Shown one piece after another: positions 44,990-55,196 of a stretch of 64,000 nucleotides of DNA. This DNA comes from Microascus cirrosus (taxonomy: Eukaryota; Ascomycota; Sordariomycetes; Microascales; Microascaceae), in contig JAMBUN010000049.1 of NCBI GenBank assembly GCA_030271035.1, positions 27,777-91,776 of the forward strand. Reading direction: 5' to 3'. The notes below the pieces were generated by a model that did not search any database, was not told where the DNA came from, and worked only from the letters and a program-made list of their open reading frames with translations. Position numbers and translations under genes: made by a program. Position 1 is the first letter of the stretch. Each line of letters begins with the position of its first letter.

Positions 44990-45276
44990 GTATGTGTCTG
45001 ATTCACATTTCCCCCTCGGTGGATATGAACACAGAGCCCCTAGATCTACCTTCCGGATGGTCAGACAAAAACGTCCACGCCGAGGAAGTTTCCTCCATCC
45101 TGGCATCTCCGTTCTGGACCCTTGTTTCCCGCCATTGGTTTGAAGCTGTCATTGCGTGAGCTGCCATGTTTGAGACTAGTACCTGGCCCCACGCACTTGT
45201 TTGAATCGGATCTACTGTCGTCGTCCACCCCACGAAGCCTGAATAATTGCGACGCGGCGCTGACACGGACACGCAG
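44990..45276 (+). other. Possible 5' leader intron of the large disordered-protein gene
   Basis: A GAG|GTATGT donor at 44990 is followed by a GCGCTGAC branch-like site and an ACGCAG acceptor at 45276, 118 bases before the ATG. Splicing would remove several short upstream frames from a long pyrimidine-rich leader. This is inference from splice signals only. Confidence 0.4.
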
Positions 45277-45393
45277 CCTACTTGAGGCCGAACATCGCTG
45301 GTCTATATCAGGCTGCACTGCAGACGTCGCTTCCCCGCTCTTCCGAGGGTCGTCGACAATAGGTTTTGGCGTATCGCCGAATTACCCGTCAAT

Positions 45394-48300
45394 ATGAATC
45401 GATTTAGGACACGCCGGAAGGCGGCCAAAGAGGAGGCCGCGGCAAAGCTCAACGGCGATCCCGAGCCGTCCATGCCCTTCAGGCTGTTCAACAAGGGCAA
45501 GAAAACGCACGAAGAACCACCCAAGCAGATTGACCTCTCGGCTGCGCTGCCACCAACGGACGATTTTAGGACGAGCCTGCTTATGACTGGTCTGTCAGCT
45601 CGCTTCTCTATGCTAAGGGAGCAGGATGACCCGAGCACCAAGATCGGCAAGGCGAGCGACGACAGCGTTCTCTTCCCGAAGAGGCAGTCGCGGGTACCGG
45701 ATTTGTCATTTGGTGGCCTGGGGGATATCGCGGAGGTCGAGTCTATTAGGGCCCCCCCGTCTCTCGACCGAATGAACTCATACAACTCTGCGTCTGATGC
45801 GGACTCAACAAACCCCGGGAGCGTGATGAGCAGGTCACGCCCCACTGAGGGCAATGTTCTTTTCGGAGGGAGACAGAAGATATACAAGGTGGGGACGAAC
45901 GCATCGAGCTCGAGTGGCGCGTTGGGGAAGCCTCTGTACGAGGACGATGTTTCTCTCTCATCTTTCCAGAAGTGGAAGCAAGCCGAAAAGGAGAAGCAGC
46001 TGTACGATGACCAAGACGAAAACACGCCTTCAGGTCCCTCCTCAAGAACGTCCGACCTCGATGCCCTTAGACCAGAGTCACCATCGGCCTATAACCGCAA
46101 AAGGGAAACGGGTTCCACGACCTCGTCAGCACCCTCTGCCAGTCGGATTTCAACTGCTGCAACTTCGGTGGCTTCCCAGAAAGATTGGCACTCAAGCACA
46201 ACGAGCCCATCGCTAATGGAGAAGAGCACCGTGGCCAGGACCCGCAGGCTCTACGAGCAGGGACTTACTCAGGACTTGCAACATCAGCAATCTCACGCGC
46301 TGTCTCGTATCGACACCTTGACCCGCAGAGGCCCTGTGCGGAGCCCCGAGGCTTCCCAGAGCTCGTCGCCAACCAGTCATTATTTTGGCGAGCGCACAAT
46401 GGATCGGAAACTGCTCTCGAAGGCGAGCGCTCCTAACATGCAGACCTCAAGCCCGTTGACGGCTCCGCGGTCAGTAACCTCGCCCGTTGATCTGGGTATT
46501 CGTGGAAGCGGATCCTCCGAGACAAAGAATTTTGGTGCTGCACCGCCATTGAGCCCCCCAATTAGCGAGAGCGAAGAGTCACCAGTTCTGCCCATACACG
46601 CGAGCGACCGGGGCAAGGCGACCGCGCTGGGAGTCTTCAACAAGCCCGCGAAACCTTACGACGAATCGAGATTCGCCCAGCGACAGATCGCGCTGCAGCA
46701 GGGCCGGGAGACCCCGACCTTAATGTCCCGCCCCGGGTCGGCTACGTCGCCAGAACCCGCTGAAACCTCTACTATCTCGAACCCTTCTGCGCGGCCCTCC
46801 ATAGAATCCACTGCGAAACGTGACGGGCCGTCCATGACCTTCCTCGACGATGATGAGGAGGATACGCTCGCTAAAATCCCCCCCAATCGCATACCCACCC
46901 GCAAACCTGGTCAAGTACGACCCGCCGACGAGGACCATCCCGCTTTCCGAAGCTCTGCTCTGCCCACACCACTCTCCTTCAGCTCGCAGGTGTCCGATGA
47001 CGCACAGACACAGCTCACGACGCCAAATTCAACAGATGCTTCGAAGCCCTCAGAGTCCAAGGACTCCCCAACACTCGGTCCTCCCGCCGGACTGAGTGGT
47101 ATGGTTCGCCAACACCTTCGAACGGACAGCGGCTCGTCGTCAGTTTACGGGGCAGATCAGCCACCCGCTCCAGGGCCGAACCGCCCTGTTTCAACCTTCA
47201 ACTCGCAAACCCTGGACGACCTCGTGGCAGACTTAAACCCGTGGGCCGCCCAGGATCAGGAGTGGAGGTCGTCGTTCTACCCAGAACCGGCTGGGACCCC
47301 GGCCGAAAACGATAACGCCCAGGCGCCGGCAGTCAAATCTCCCGAATCTCAGGTCCCCCCTCCGTCACAGACCGATTCCTCACGCCAATCAACTGCGAGT
47401 AGCGACGTTGGCAAGGAGAAGGATGTCTTCCACAGCCAGCTCGCTGACGGTGCGCGCCGTGTCCGTGAGCGCCTTACCACATATGTCGAGTCGGACAGCA
47501 ACAGCCGCGACCCCCCCTCGACGCCAGACGGGACGCCACGCCCCAGCCCCTTGAGCGGACTTCTTCGGAAGCAGTCTAGCCGGGGATCTCTAGAGAAGCA
47601 CCGAGATATCAGCAACCCACCCAAGGCGATGAAGATGCTTGGACTCAACAACGCGACCATGAGCAGCTCGCCGAGCCCAAACAAGCAGTCGTTTGAGGAG
47701 AAGGACCACCCGCTCTCGCCCATGCAAGAGGAGCCGCCAACCCCCGAACGCGAGCCGCCCAGGAAGTCGTCGAGTGAGCAGGAGAAGGAGGAAGGTGGCG
47801 GTGGCGGCGTGCATGCTGGGCTCCGGCAATTCCGCCAGGCCAGGAGAGAGCTGCAAAAGCTGAAGGAGGCGGAGACACGCCAGCGCCACCAGAACACCGG
47901 GTCGAACGGATCGGAATCCCCGAACGGCGGCAGCCCGGCGAGCCGTGGACCGCCGCGGCCCCAGGTGCGTTCTCCCTCGCGTGAGCGGAGGCCACCGCCC
48001 GTTTCGTACTCGCGACCCCCGAGCACGGAGCCCTGGGCCGGGCCTGGGTCCAATCCCGGCTCGAGGGCCGGCTCGAGGGCCGGGTCGCGGGCCGGATCGC
48101 GGCCTCCCTCAAGAAATGACCGGGATAGGAGCGGCTCCGAGACGAGCAACGGCGGGAGGACGCAAAGTCGGCCGCCGCTAAGGCTACGGAAGGGAACTGG
48201 TCCTGATGAGTCCCAGCACCCTCCGCAGCATTCCCCATACGGGCCACCGCATCGACTACCGCCTCACGGCCATCCCCAGGGGCCAATGATGAAGTCACCA

Positions 48301-49122
48301 GGTCTTCCAGGCACAGATGTCAGGAGGCCGCCCATGTTCCAGGGTCAAGGCATGCCGTCGCCCGCGGGACACCCGGAATGGCCTAGCACCCAGGCTCCCG
48401 GACTCTCCCCTTACCAGCAACAGCGTGGCACGTTGTCAGGTCAGCCGTCGCCGATATCTCCCATGGGCGACCTCCCATCGCCGTATTCGGCCTCGGGTAG
48501 GCATACCCCGAACGGGGGTCCTCCATCTAGACGTCCCTCCCAACCCCCCGCGCCCGGCCCCGATGTAGGCAACAGCACGGTAAGGCTTGACGAAAGCATG
48601 AAGCGGGTCGTCAGGAAGAAGGATATCTCCGAGCCAACGTTCGTCTCCAGCACGTCCCGGGTACCGACAGTCAACCTCCCTGAAGAAGGGACGCGTTCGC
48701 GAAGCGGCTCGGGCTCGCGGTCCCGCTCGGGAAGCCTCCTCCGGAGCGGCCAAGCGACGGCGTCGACACCGAACCTCCACAGCATGCAACAGAATCAAGC
48801 GAACGCGCCGCCGGTGCCGCCGATCAATCCGCGCCGCCGCAATGTGCTGGGTAATTTGATGGGGCGCAAGGATGAGGATGACTCGAACCTCAGCATGCCA
48901 CAGCTGCCGTACACATCGGAGGGGGCGGAGGAGAACCGGAACAGTGCGTTCTCGGTGAGCGACGAGGACAACCCGCGGGAGAGGCGGAAGCTAAGGAAGG
49001 CAACAAGCGAAGTGAACTTCGCTGGCAGGGCGAGGAGCGGGACGCAAAGGCAGAGCCCGCCTTACCACTCTGGAGCTGCGCCTCATGTGACGGATAATGG
49101 GATGCCGGGCGGGCTGATCTAG
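45394..49122 (+). CDS. Large intrinsically disordered protein, 1242 residues, unknown function
   Basis: One uninterrupted exon. The N-terminus is basic (MNRFRTRRKAAKEEAAAKLN) and is followed by two conserved-looking blocks, PTDDFRTSLLMTGLSARFSM and FPKRQSRVPDL, then SSFQKWKQAEKEKQL. Most of the rest is Ser/Pro/Arg/Gly-rich with many SP and RxxS sites, which suits phosphoregulation. A short charged helix (GLRQFRQARRELQKLKEAET) lies near residue 810. A perfect small repeat, GSRAGSRAGSRAGSR, is at about 888-902. No catalytic or membrane motif is seen. Large single-exon disordered proteins of this kind occur across filamentous ascomycetes and tend to be cytoplasmic scaffolds; that is inference. 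The long C/T-rich leader suggests regulated translation. Confidence 0.8.
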   Translation: MNRFRTRRKAAKEEAAAKLNGDPEPSMPFRLFNKGKKTHEEPPKQIDLSAALPPTDDFRTSLLMTGLSARFSMLREQDDPSTKIGKASDDSVLFPKRQSRVPDLSFGGLGDIAEVESIRAPPSLDRMNSYNSASDADSTNPGSVMSRSRPTEGNVLFGGRQKIYKVGTNASSSSGALGKPLYEDDVSLSSFQKWKQAEKEKQLYDDQDENTPSGPSSRTSDLDALRPESPSAYNRKRETGSTTSSAPSASRISTAATSVASQKDWHSSTTSPSLMEKSTVARTRRLYEQGLTQDLQHQQSHALSRIDTLTRRGPVRSPEASQSSSPTSHYFGERTMDRKLLSKASAPNMQTSSPLTAPRSVTSPVDLGIRGSGSSETKNFGAAPPLSPPISESEESPVLPIHASDRGKATALGVFNKPAKPYDESRFAQRQIALQQGRETPTLMSRPGSATSPEPAETSTISNPSARPSIESTAKRDGPSMTFLDDDEEDTLAKIPPNRIPTRKPGQVRPADEDHPAFRSSALPTPLSFSSQVSDDAQTQLTTPNSTDASKPSESKDSPTLGPPAGLSGMVRQHLRTDSGSSSVYGADQPPAPGPNRPVSTFNSQTLDDLVADLNPWAAQDQEWRSSFYPEPAGTPAENDNAQAPAVKSPESQVPPPSQTDSSRQSTASSDVGKEKDVFHSQLADGARRVRERLTTYVESDSNSRDPPSTPDGTPRPSPLSGLLRKQSSRGSLEKHRDISNPPKAMKMLGLNNATMSSSPSPNKQSFEEKDHPLSPMQEEPPTPEREPPRKSSSEQEKEEGGGGGVHAGLRQFRQARRELQKLKEAETRQRHQNTGSNGSESPNGGSPASRGPPRPQVRSPSRERRPPPVSYSRPPSTEPWAGPGSNPGSRAGSRAGSRAGSRPPSRNDRDRSGSETSNGGRTQSRPPLRLRKGTGPDESQHPPQHSPYGPPHRLPPHGHPQGPMMKSPGLPGTDVRRPPMFQGQGMPSPAGHPEWPSTQAPGLSPYQQQRGTLSGQPSPISPMGDLPSPYSASGRHTPNGGPPSRRPSQPPAPGPDVGNSTVRLDESMKRVVRKKDISEPTFVSSTSRVPTVNLPEEGTRSRSGSGSRSRSGSLLRSGQATASTPNLHSMQQNQANAPPVPPINPRRRNVLGNLMGRKDEDDSNLSMPQLPYTSEGAEENRNSAFSVSDEDNPRERRKLRKATSEVNFAGRARSGTQRQSPPYHSGAAPHVTDNGMPGGLI

Positions 49123-49949
49123 TGGTTCGCGCCCGGATGTTCACTTCTGTGGTTCTACAAACAATTCTTAAGACCTGTGGTCTACTGGTTTTTCTATACA
49201 AACTCGGCGATTTGGGAGTCAAAACGGGTAATCTTTTCCTGAAATATGGGACCAAACCAAAGAATTTTCAAAAGTTTCGTGTGAGGTTCTTTCGTTTGCA
49301 TGGATGGGGTTTGGATAATGGCCGAGCCCGAGGAGGGGTTTATCAAGGCGATATCTGGGAGTTTTTTCTTTGTATGTGAGAGAGGCTTCGGGGATTTCAG
49401 GGATTATAGTAACCTTGGCTATGAAGAGAATATTTTTAAAAATGATCGTCTCGGCTTAATTGACTTTTTGGGTCAGAGGAGTCTTGCGAGAGTTTGGACT
49501 GTTTCGAGATCTGAGAGGGATCCGAGGGACGTGGTCCTGCCTTGTCTCCCTGGCATCAGTCTTACAGACGGAGTTCCCGATCTAGAGCGATGATGATATG
49601 GTCCGTCGGCTCTTCATCTTGACGTTCCCTGGCGGCGTGTTGTGTTGCTGATAGGGTCACCAACGGGACGGCATAGTCCGATCATTTCATACTCTGCCAG
49701 CTCTTTCGACTGTCTATCTACTCCTATCCGAAGAGCCACCTCCCCGGGGAAAGATGGCAAGTAGACCGTTACTCTGGGTAACGGGGAAGTGGAGTACTTT
49801 CACAAGGTGGTGACGGTGATGGGAATTACCTAGGTTCCCGTGGTCCTGAGATCCGTAGTATTGAAAAGTTTGATGGGCCGTGTCTGCACTCTCGCGCCAT
49901 GTCTAACTGCATGAACGTAAGCTGGACGCCTAACCTGATATATCAAAGA
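49123..49949. other. Intergenic, 3' region of the large gene
   Basis: No gene seen. The first 300 bases are T- and G-rich. A minus-strand antisense frame overlapping the gene end is a shadow. Confidence 0.5.
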
Positions 49950-50819
49950 TTCCTCGCATGGACAAGTGTCGGACGTGTTTTCCCTGCATGACCGAGTGGG
50001 CGGTCAGCCGCTACTTCAGGAGTATCCAGGACAATAACTTTGCCCTTCGCCTGGAGCGGGGCTTCTCTCCTCCCCCCCCCACCGGTCCTTCAGAAACTGC
50101 TTCCCTATCATCTCGGACGAGACCATGGGGGCTCTCGGAGACGATTACATCGTGCAGGTTGCGGGAGCTAGGGAACTTGTGGGTCCAGACAAAATCGAGC
50201 TCACAAATGGGACCAGGCTTGTAGTCGATACGATTATCTACTACACCGGGCATAGGAACGACTCTAGCCTTCTGGACCTGTCGGTTGACCCCGGCAGGGA
50301 GACGGCTGGCTGGGCGGACCTCCCGGGAGTAAAAGACGCTCAACTGCGGAAGCTTAATTAGAACGTCTTCTCGCTGGATTGCCCCGTTTACCTTTCGTTC
50401 ATGGGCTGCGGATCCTCCTGGTACCCGTCTTCCAGACCTATGACATAGCCTCCATGCCCGTTGCGCAGGTATGGGCCGGAAGTCACATCTACCACCCATC
50501 GAAGAGATGCGGCCCGTGGTGCATGTGCAGGCTGTGCAAGGCATAGCGAGGGGAAGAAGGGTTGTTACTCCTGGCTGGGTGAGCAGGCGAGTGTGGACGG
50601 CGTGGCTGTATGAGGCGGCGGGGACGGAAGTGAGTAGGTATCTAGGGTCGGAGCGGGAGTGGATACGGTTGTGGTTGGGGAACCAGAGGGTTTGTTGGGT
50701 GTTATCGGGGCATTTTTAGTCCGCATGTTTCGGGCGTTTGAGACGGGGAAGAGGTGGAGGTGGAAGGGGGCGGAGGGGGCAATTTGGAGGGTTAATGGGA
50801 GAGTGAGGTGTGCTGCTGC
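49950..50819 (+). pseudogene. Flavin monooxygenase-like gene remnant (C-terminal half)
   Basis: Pieces in several frames line up with the later part of fungal flavin-containing monooxygenases. They run in order: CRTCFPCMTEWAVSRYFRSI; a segment ending GFSPPP; PIISDETMGALGDDYIVQ; KIELTNGTRLVVDTIIYYTG with HRNDSSLLDLSVDP; NVFSLDCP and FMGC; LPPIEEMR; GWVSRRVWTAW; and YLGSEREWIRLWLG. DTIIYYTGHRNDF-like text corresponds to the FMO sequence DTIIxxTGYxxxF. Frame changes occur at a run of C near 50075, at a TAG at 50359 and again near 50430 and 50700. The N-terminal FAD Rossmann motif is missing, so this fragment cannot make an active enzyme. Confidence 0.65.
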
Positions 50820-50941
50820 TTAAATGGGGAACTACTGCCAGCGGACGTTCTCAACATGTTTGTCATTCGTGCCTGAGATAGTTTTGCATATATACAGGGG
50901 CTGTCCATACCAGCCTGAGCCCAATAACAACTGCTATTCCC

Positions 50942-51457
50942 CTAAACACAAATACCAGCACAGTCCCAGCCGCCGTTCAACGGGTCACAATCATCAAATG
51001 GATCATCTATACACACCCTCCCCTCTTCCTCACACGGGAATCCCGCGAACCCACCGCACATCACCAAGCCCTTGGGCACGCAGATGCCGGTGTCGTCACA
51101 CGCCATCCCGCAGCCTTCCTTCCGCGGGTCGTCCACGCAGGCGTGGTCCTCCTCGCATTCCAGGGGGCCGTCCTTGCTGTCGCCGCCGCAGGGGGCGTAG
51201 CTTGGCGTCGAGCCGCCTTCGTCGTCACCGTCCTCGTCCTCGTCCCCGTCGTCCGTGGGAACAGGGTCGGTGAGGGAGATGGTGGAGGGGGTGGGTGTGG
51301 GAACGCAGCGGCCGGCGCAGTTGGTACCTGTGCAAGCTGCGTCGAGGTTGGAGCAGGATTGGGAGGTTGGGCAGGGGGCGATGCGGAAACCGCAGGGGCG
51401 GTCGCCTTCTGCAGCGGCGAGGGAGAGGAGTAGGGCAAGGGCCGTTAGGAAGCGCAT
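50942..51457 (-). CDS. Small secreted Cys-rich protein with three related Cys modules
   Basis: A single exon encodes 171 residues from the ATG at 51457. The signal peptide is clear (MRFLTALALLLSLAAA). The mature protein carries three related modules, each ending in a G-x-C-V type motif: CGFRIAPC to CAGRCV, CGGDSKDG to DDTGICV, and CGGFAGFPC to DCAGICV. An acidic, Pro/Thr-rich linker separates the first two. The third has the CGGFAGFxC...C.DDP.DDC pattern common in fungal extracellular Cys proteins. Cys count is high and even-looking, which suits disulfide folding. It could be an effector or wall protein; no enzymatic motif is present. A frame open to 51529 adds no ATG-supported residues. Confidence 0.82.
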   Translation of the reverse strand: MRFLTALALLLSLAAAEGDRPCGFRIAPCPTSQSCSNLDAACTGTNCAGRCVPTPTPSTISLTDPVPTDDGDEDEDGDDEGGSTPSYAPCGGDSKDGPLECEEDHACVDDPRKEGCGMACDDTGICVPKGLVMCGGFAGFPCEEEGRVCIDDPFDDCDPLNGGWDCAGICV

Positions 51458-52612
51458 TTTGTTGGTTGGTTTGTTCTTTTGGAGAGAGGGTGGAGATATT
51501 GAGCTCTCGGATGGAGAGTGGATGGACAAGGAAACGGCGTTCTTGGATATAGTAGAGAAACAGCTGCTTTTGTAGGTGACTTAGGGGGATGAGGAGACCT
51601 TTGGTTCTGGGGAAGCCGGAAAGGCGTGTTGAAGGTAAGCTGACGTCGCGATGGGCTCAAAGTTGCTCCGGATCAAGGTGTAAGCCTCCGTATCCCCTCG
51701 GGTCTACCCCAGATCGTCAAGGGGGATTGCGGAGGGGTATAGATTAATTCAGCAAGACCCCAAATTTGGAAACCGAGAGGCCGGGGTGGGTTTCTTCACT
51801 GCGCCCTTGGGACTGGGGCCCCTTGGTTCACTTATATTACAATGGAACCCTCCAGGAAGGGTCTCTTCGCTTCATCCCGTCTCCCTCGTGCCTTTTCCAC
51901 GAATAGCCCTGGGGGTTTGGGGATGTGTTAGACAAAAGAGGACGACCATTCATTTGGAGAGTGAGTGTGCCAAAAATAGACCGGCTGTCGATCCGGGCTT
52001 AATACGACGTCCAGCTGGGGGAGATGGGAGAACCTGGAAGGCGGGCCGGGTAAAAAGCAAGACTGGTCATTCTAATTAAGCTGTCCATGTTGGTGGTTAC
52101 TGGGTACAACCCGAAAAATACGCCGGATGCGTGAGGACGAGACAGAAGAGCGTGAATAAGGTATGGGGAGAGTCATCTTGTCTCGAACACAAACGCCATG
52201 GCGCTGTTATCGGAGGCCATTGGTTGGAGAGCGCGGAGGTGGCTCATAACAGGGTCGTGGAACATGGGTCTGGGCTCAGCTATGCGCCGTGATCGGGTCT
52301 GATTATGATGATCACTCGGGATGGCAGTGGATGCTGGGCCAGCTGAACTGGCACCTTCTAGGAGGAACAAGAAAGCCCGTCGCTGCGTTTGCCAAGTCAC
52401 GCAAAGTGTTGGGTTCGCGACAGGATCGGGAGAGCTGCTGAGTAAGCGAATCCGAAAGTGGGGGCGGGGCAACCTCCAGCTCCTACCACAAGCTTCAACC
52501 ACGAGTCGAGACGAAGAGAGGAGCTCAAGCCGGTCTGTCTTTCTCTTCCTCAGTGCTACAACGTACTCACAGGTTATATTTATGCTTGAAAACTTCCGGT
52601 ATATCTCCAATA
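51458..52612. other. Divergent promoter region
   Basis: This lies between the Cys-rich secreted protein (leftward) and the armadillo protein (rightward). Frames here, including one at 52173-52856 on the minus strand, overlap the neighbouring gene or lack domains. Confidence 0.5.
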
Positions 52613-54674
52613 ATGACGCCGGAAGACGTCGAAGCGCTCTTCCAGAAGCAGCTCTCTGCTGAAGGGGAAGCTCTGGTTGGGGAACGAACAGAGCTCCTTC
52701 GGGAAGTCGTCGAGACGCTGAAGGGGAAGGGAACTTCAGGGGAGACTGACGCTGAGCTGTACGTCGAGAAGCTTGCGAATGGGAGTCGGGATGGTGAGCA
52801 CTCGAGCTGTCCCCTATGCTGATGCCGAGCACGATCTGACAGCGAGGCAGCAACATGGAGGGCTTCTTTGGGCGAGTCTGGTGTCCTTGGGTTTGTCCTG
52901 GGAGCTATCAAGGATACTGGATCGCCCAAGCCTCTGAAGATACACTCGCTCCGCCTGATTGGAAACTCCGTTGCAGACACAGGTCCGATTGCCGCGGAAC
53001 GGCCCCACCCGAAAGGAACCGAGCTGACCAGTGTCAGATGCGAACCGTGACAGCGTTGTGCAGACCGAGGGCATACCGGCGCTCATGGGCCTTCTGTCGG
53101 AACCAGACTTGCTTCCGTATATCGTCGCAGTTCTGTATAACCTCATGCTTGACTATGGTGAGAACGTGATCTACTCGATGGCTAACGGGATGCTAACGGT
53201 ATCAAGCCCCCGCCCAACTGCAGGCCTCCAACTCCAAGCTCAGCGCCCGTCTCGTGGATGTAATCTCGAGCCCTGACGTCAGCGCGTTCCAGGGTCAGCT
53301 GAGCCTCATATGCAAGCTCCTCAACCTCATCATATCCCAAGGTCCGACGCATTGCTCCACCCCAAAACGGTCACGCCAGTACTGACAGACTCCGCAGAAC
53401 CAGAACCCACAAACGCAAACCCTGACACACCACTGACCCTCCTTAAACTCACCCAGAACCCCGCCATTGCCGAGGACACAGAAGATGTCCTCTCCCTCGT
53501 CTCCACTTCTACAGAATACCTCTCTCACGCTGCCCTCCAAACCCCCTTCATCACCTCCGGCGGCGTCCCAACCTTCCTCTCCGTCTTCGAGACCCTGCAG
53601 GGCCGGTCCTACGACCCGGAGAACCTCGAGGAGGCGGAGCTCGCGAACCAAGTTACCGTTCTAAGGAAAGTGCTTGTGAACGCTATTGCAGACATTACGG
53701 ACAATGCGGCGTTCGCGAAGGAGCATCCGATTGGGAGTGGTGTGTTTGAGAAGATAAGGGGGTGGTTGGACTTTGCGAATGGGTCGCTTCAGGCGGCGGC
53801 GTGTTTGTCGTTGGGGAACCTCTCCCGCTCGGACGAGGCAAGCGTGGCGCTGGTGAACGAGCATGGGATTCACGTGCCGCTCATCACGGCGCTCTCCAGC
53901 ACAGATGACACTCTCCTCCTGCACTCCGCCCTCTCCTTCCTCAAGAACCTGTCCATCCCCCCACAGAACAGGACCATCCTCGGGCCCCTTCTCCTAGGGC
54001 CGGAGGTCCTCCCCCGGATTTGGGGCCTTGAGACCCTCCCACAGGTGCAGCTCGCTTCCGCGTCGCTAGCGCGCCTCCTCGCCGTCGGGAACCTTGAGAA
54101 CGTGAGGACGCTGGTTGCAGTGGGCGAGGAGGGAAGGACGGAGCTTCAGAACGTGATCTCGTTGTTCGAGAGGGCCGACGATCCTGCCAAGATGGAGGCT
54201 GCGAGGGCAGTGATGGCCGTTCTGAGGACGCTTGCGACATCTGAGTCGGGGGTTGACCTGGAGGGTTTCTATGGGAGACATGAGGGCGTGAAGGACGCGC
54301 TTTCGCATCTGGTGACGCAGCAGCGCTTCCCGCCGCTTCGGTCAGAGACCTTCTTCGTGCTGGGGCTGGTGGTGTCCCGCTCGGAACCTGCCATCCCCAT
54401 GGTTCTGTCACTCCTCTCCTCGAGGGAGGTCCTGGAGGTCTTTAGGGGTGCGATACTAGGGTCATTGCCTGAGCCGGTGGAGGAGGAGAACCCGCTGGCA
54501 GTCTCGGAGCCAAAGGATCCAAAGGGGAAGGAGGGAGCTGTCAGGGCGGACCGGGAGAATGCTCTTGTGGTTGTGTCGAGGCTGCTGGGTTCACTCAAGG
54601 ACGGGGAGGAAGGGCAGAAGGAGGAGTTGGAGGGGTTACTAAAGGATGGGGGTGTTGCGGCCAACGATGCATGA
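52613..54674 (+). CDS. Armadillo-repeat protein, smgGDS (RAP1GDS1)-like
   Basis: Five exons encode 614 residues: 52613-52793, 52851-52982, 53038-53157, 53207-53341 and 53398-54674. All splice phases agree. Two donors are GTCCGA, the others GTGAGC and GTGAGA; branch points are CTGAC or CTAAC. The protein is alpha-helical with armadillo-type repeats. Telling matches are NSVADTDANRDSVV across splice 2, which mirrors the NxxAD(N/T)DENR segment of smgGDS, and DYAPAQLQA across splice 3. Later repeats read ACLSLGNLSRSDEASVALV and LHSALSFLKNLSIP. smgGDS proteins bind small GTPases and promote nucleotide exchange or prenylation handling. The fungal role is inferred from that. The C-terminus is acidic and basic-rich. 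It converges with eL13. Confidence 0.9.
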
Positions 54675-55196
54675 TTGGACTCTGAGCAGGAGCATCTAGC
54701 GAATCCTGGATATATAGAGAAATATCGGGGACACACATTTCGCGGCCCAAGGCATTAGTATAGAACAAAATATCTCCGTACCATACGGGCAATTCTGGGC
54801 AAACAGCTCTCATACTCTCCCGTCATACGTAGTTCAATGCATTTATTCGTGGCTTCGCCGTCGGCATCGTCATGCTACCATCACCGGACATGCCCCATTC
54901 CCCCTCCGTCGTGGTTTCTCCGCCCGTCATCTCTCGCAAAAGAGCCCTTTTTATTGTGATTTTTCCGTAGTGCCTCAATACCAAGGGTTCCTGAGCAGGG
55001 GTAGCGTAAAACAACACATACACGCCGATAGAGACCATCTTTTTGTCCATGCCCATGCAGACCACACGAGGGATAACCACGCCATTGAAAAAAAACCGTA
55101 AAAAAATACCGAGTTTCCTTCCGAAATACTCTTTCTCCCCCGTACTCCTCCCCGCACAGTTTCCCTTCCACCCCTCTATTTCCTGAGACCTCGCGT
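54675..55196. other. 3' regions of converging genes
   Basis: No gene seen. Runs of A near 55090 and T-rich patches probably belong to untranslated regions. Confidence 0.5.

Larger units (their letters stand above)
36406..45393. other. Nine-kilobase stretch without a convincing protein gene
   Basis: Long frames here exist on both strands but overlap each other, mostly lack good starts and show no domains. What can be seen: three degenerate repeat copies (37960-38570), a tRNA-like element (38833-38914), and a C/T-rich region from about 44230 onward that fits the leader of the large gene at 45394, with a likely leader intron. No transposase or reverse transcriptase motif was recognised. Confidence 0.5.

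Noticed and set aside
45303..46045. Antisense frames over the start of the large disordered protein
   Set aside because: No domains and no good start; they arise from low-complexity Ser/Arg codons on the plus strand.
14193..50819. RIP as the cause of the pseudogenes
   Set aside because: The relics keep ordinary GC content and carry frameshifts, not dense C-to-T changes; only single TAG changes fit RIP, which is too little.
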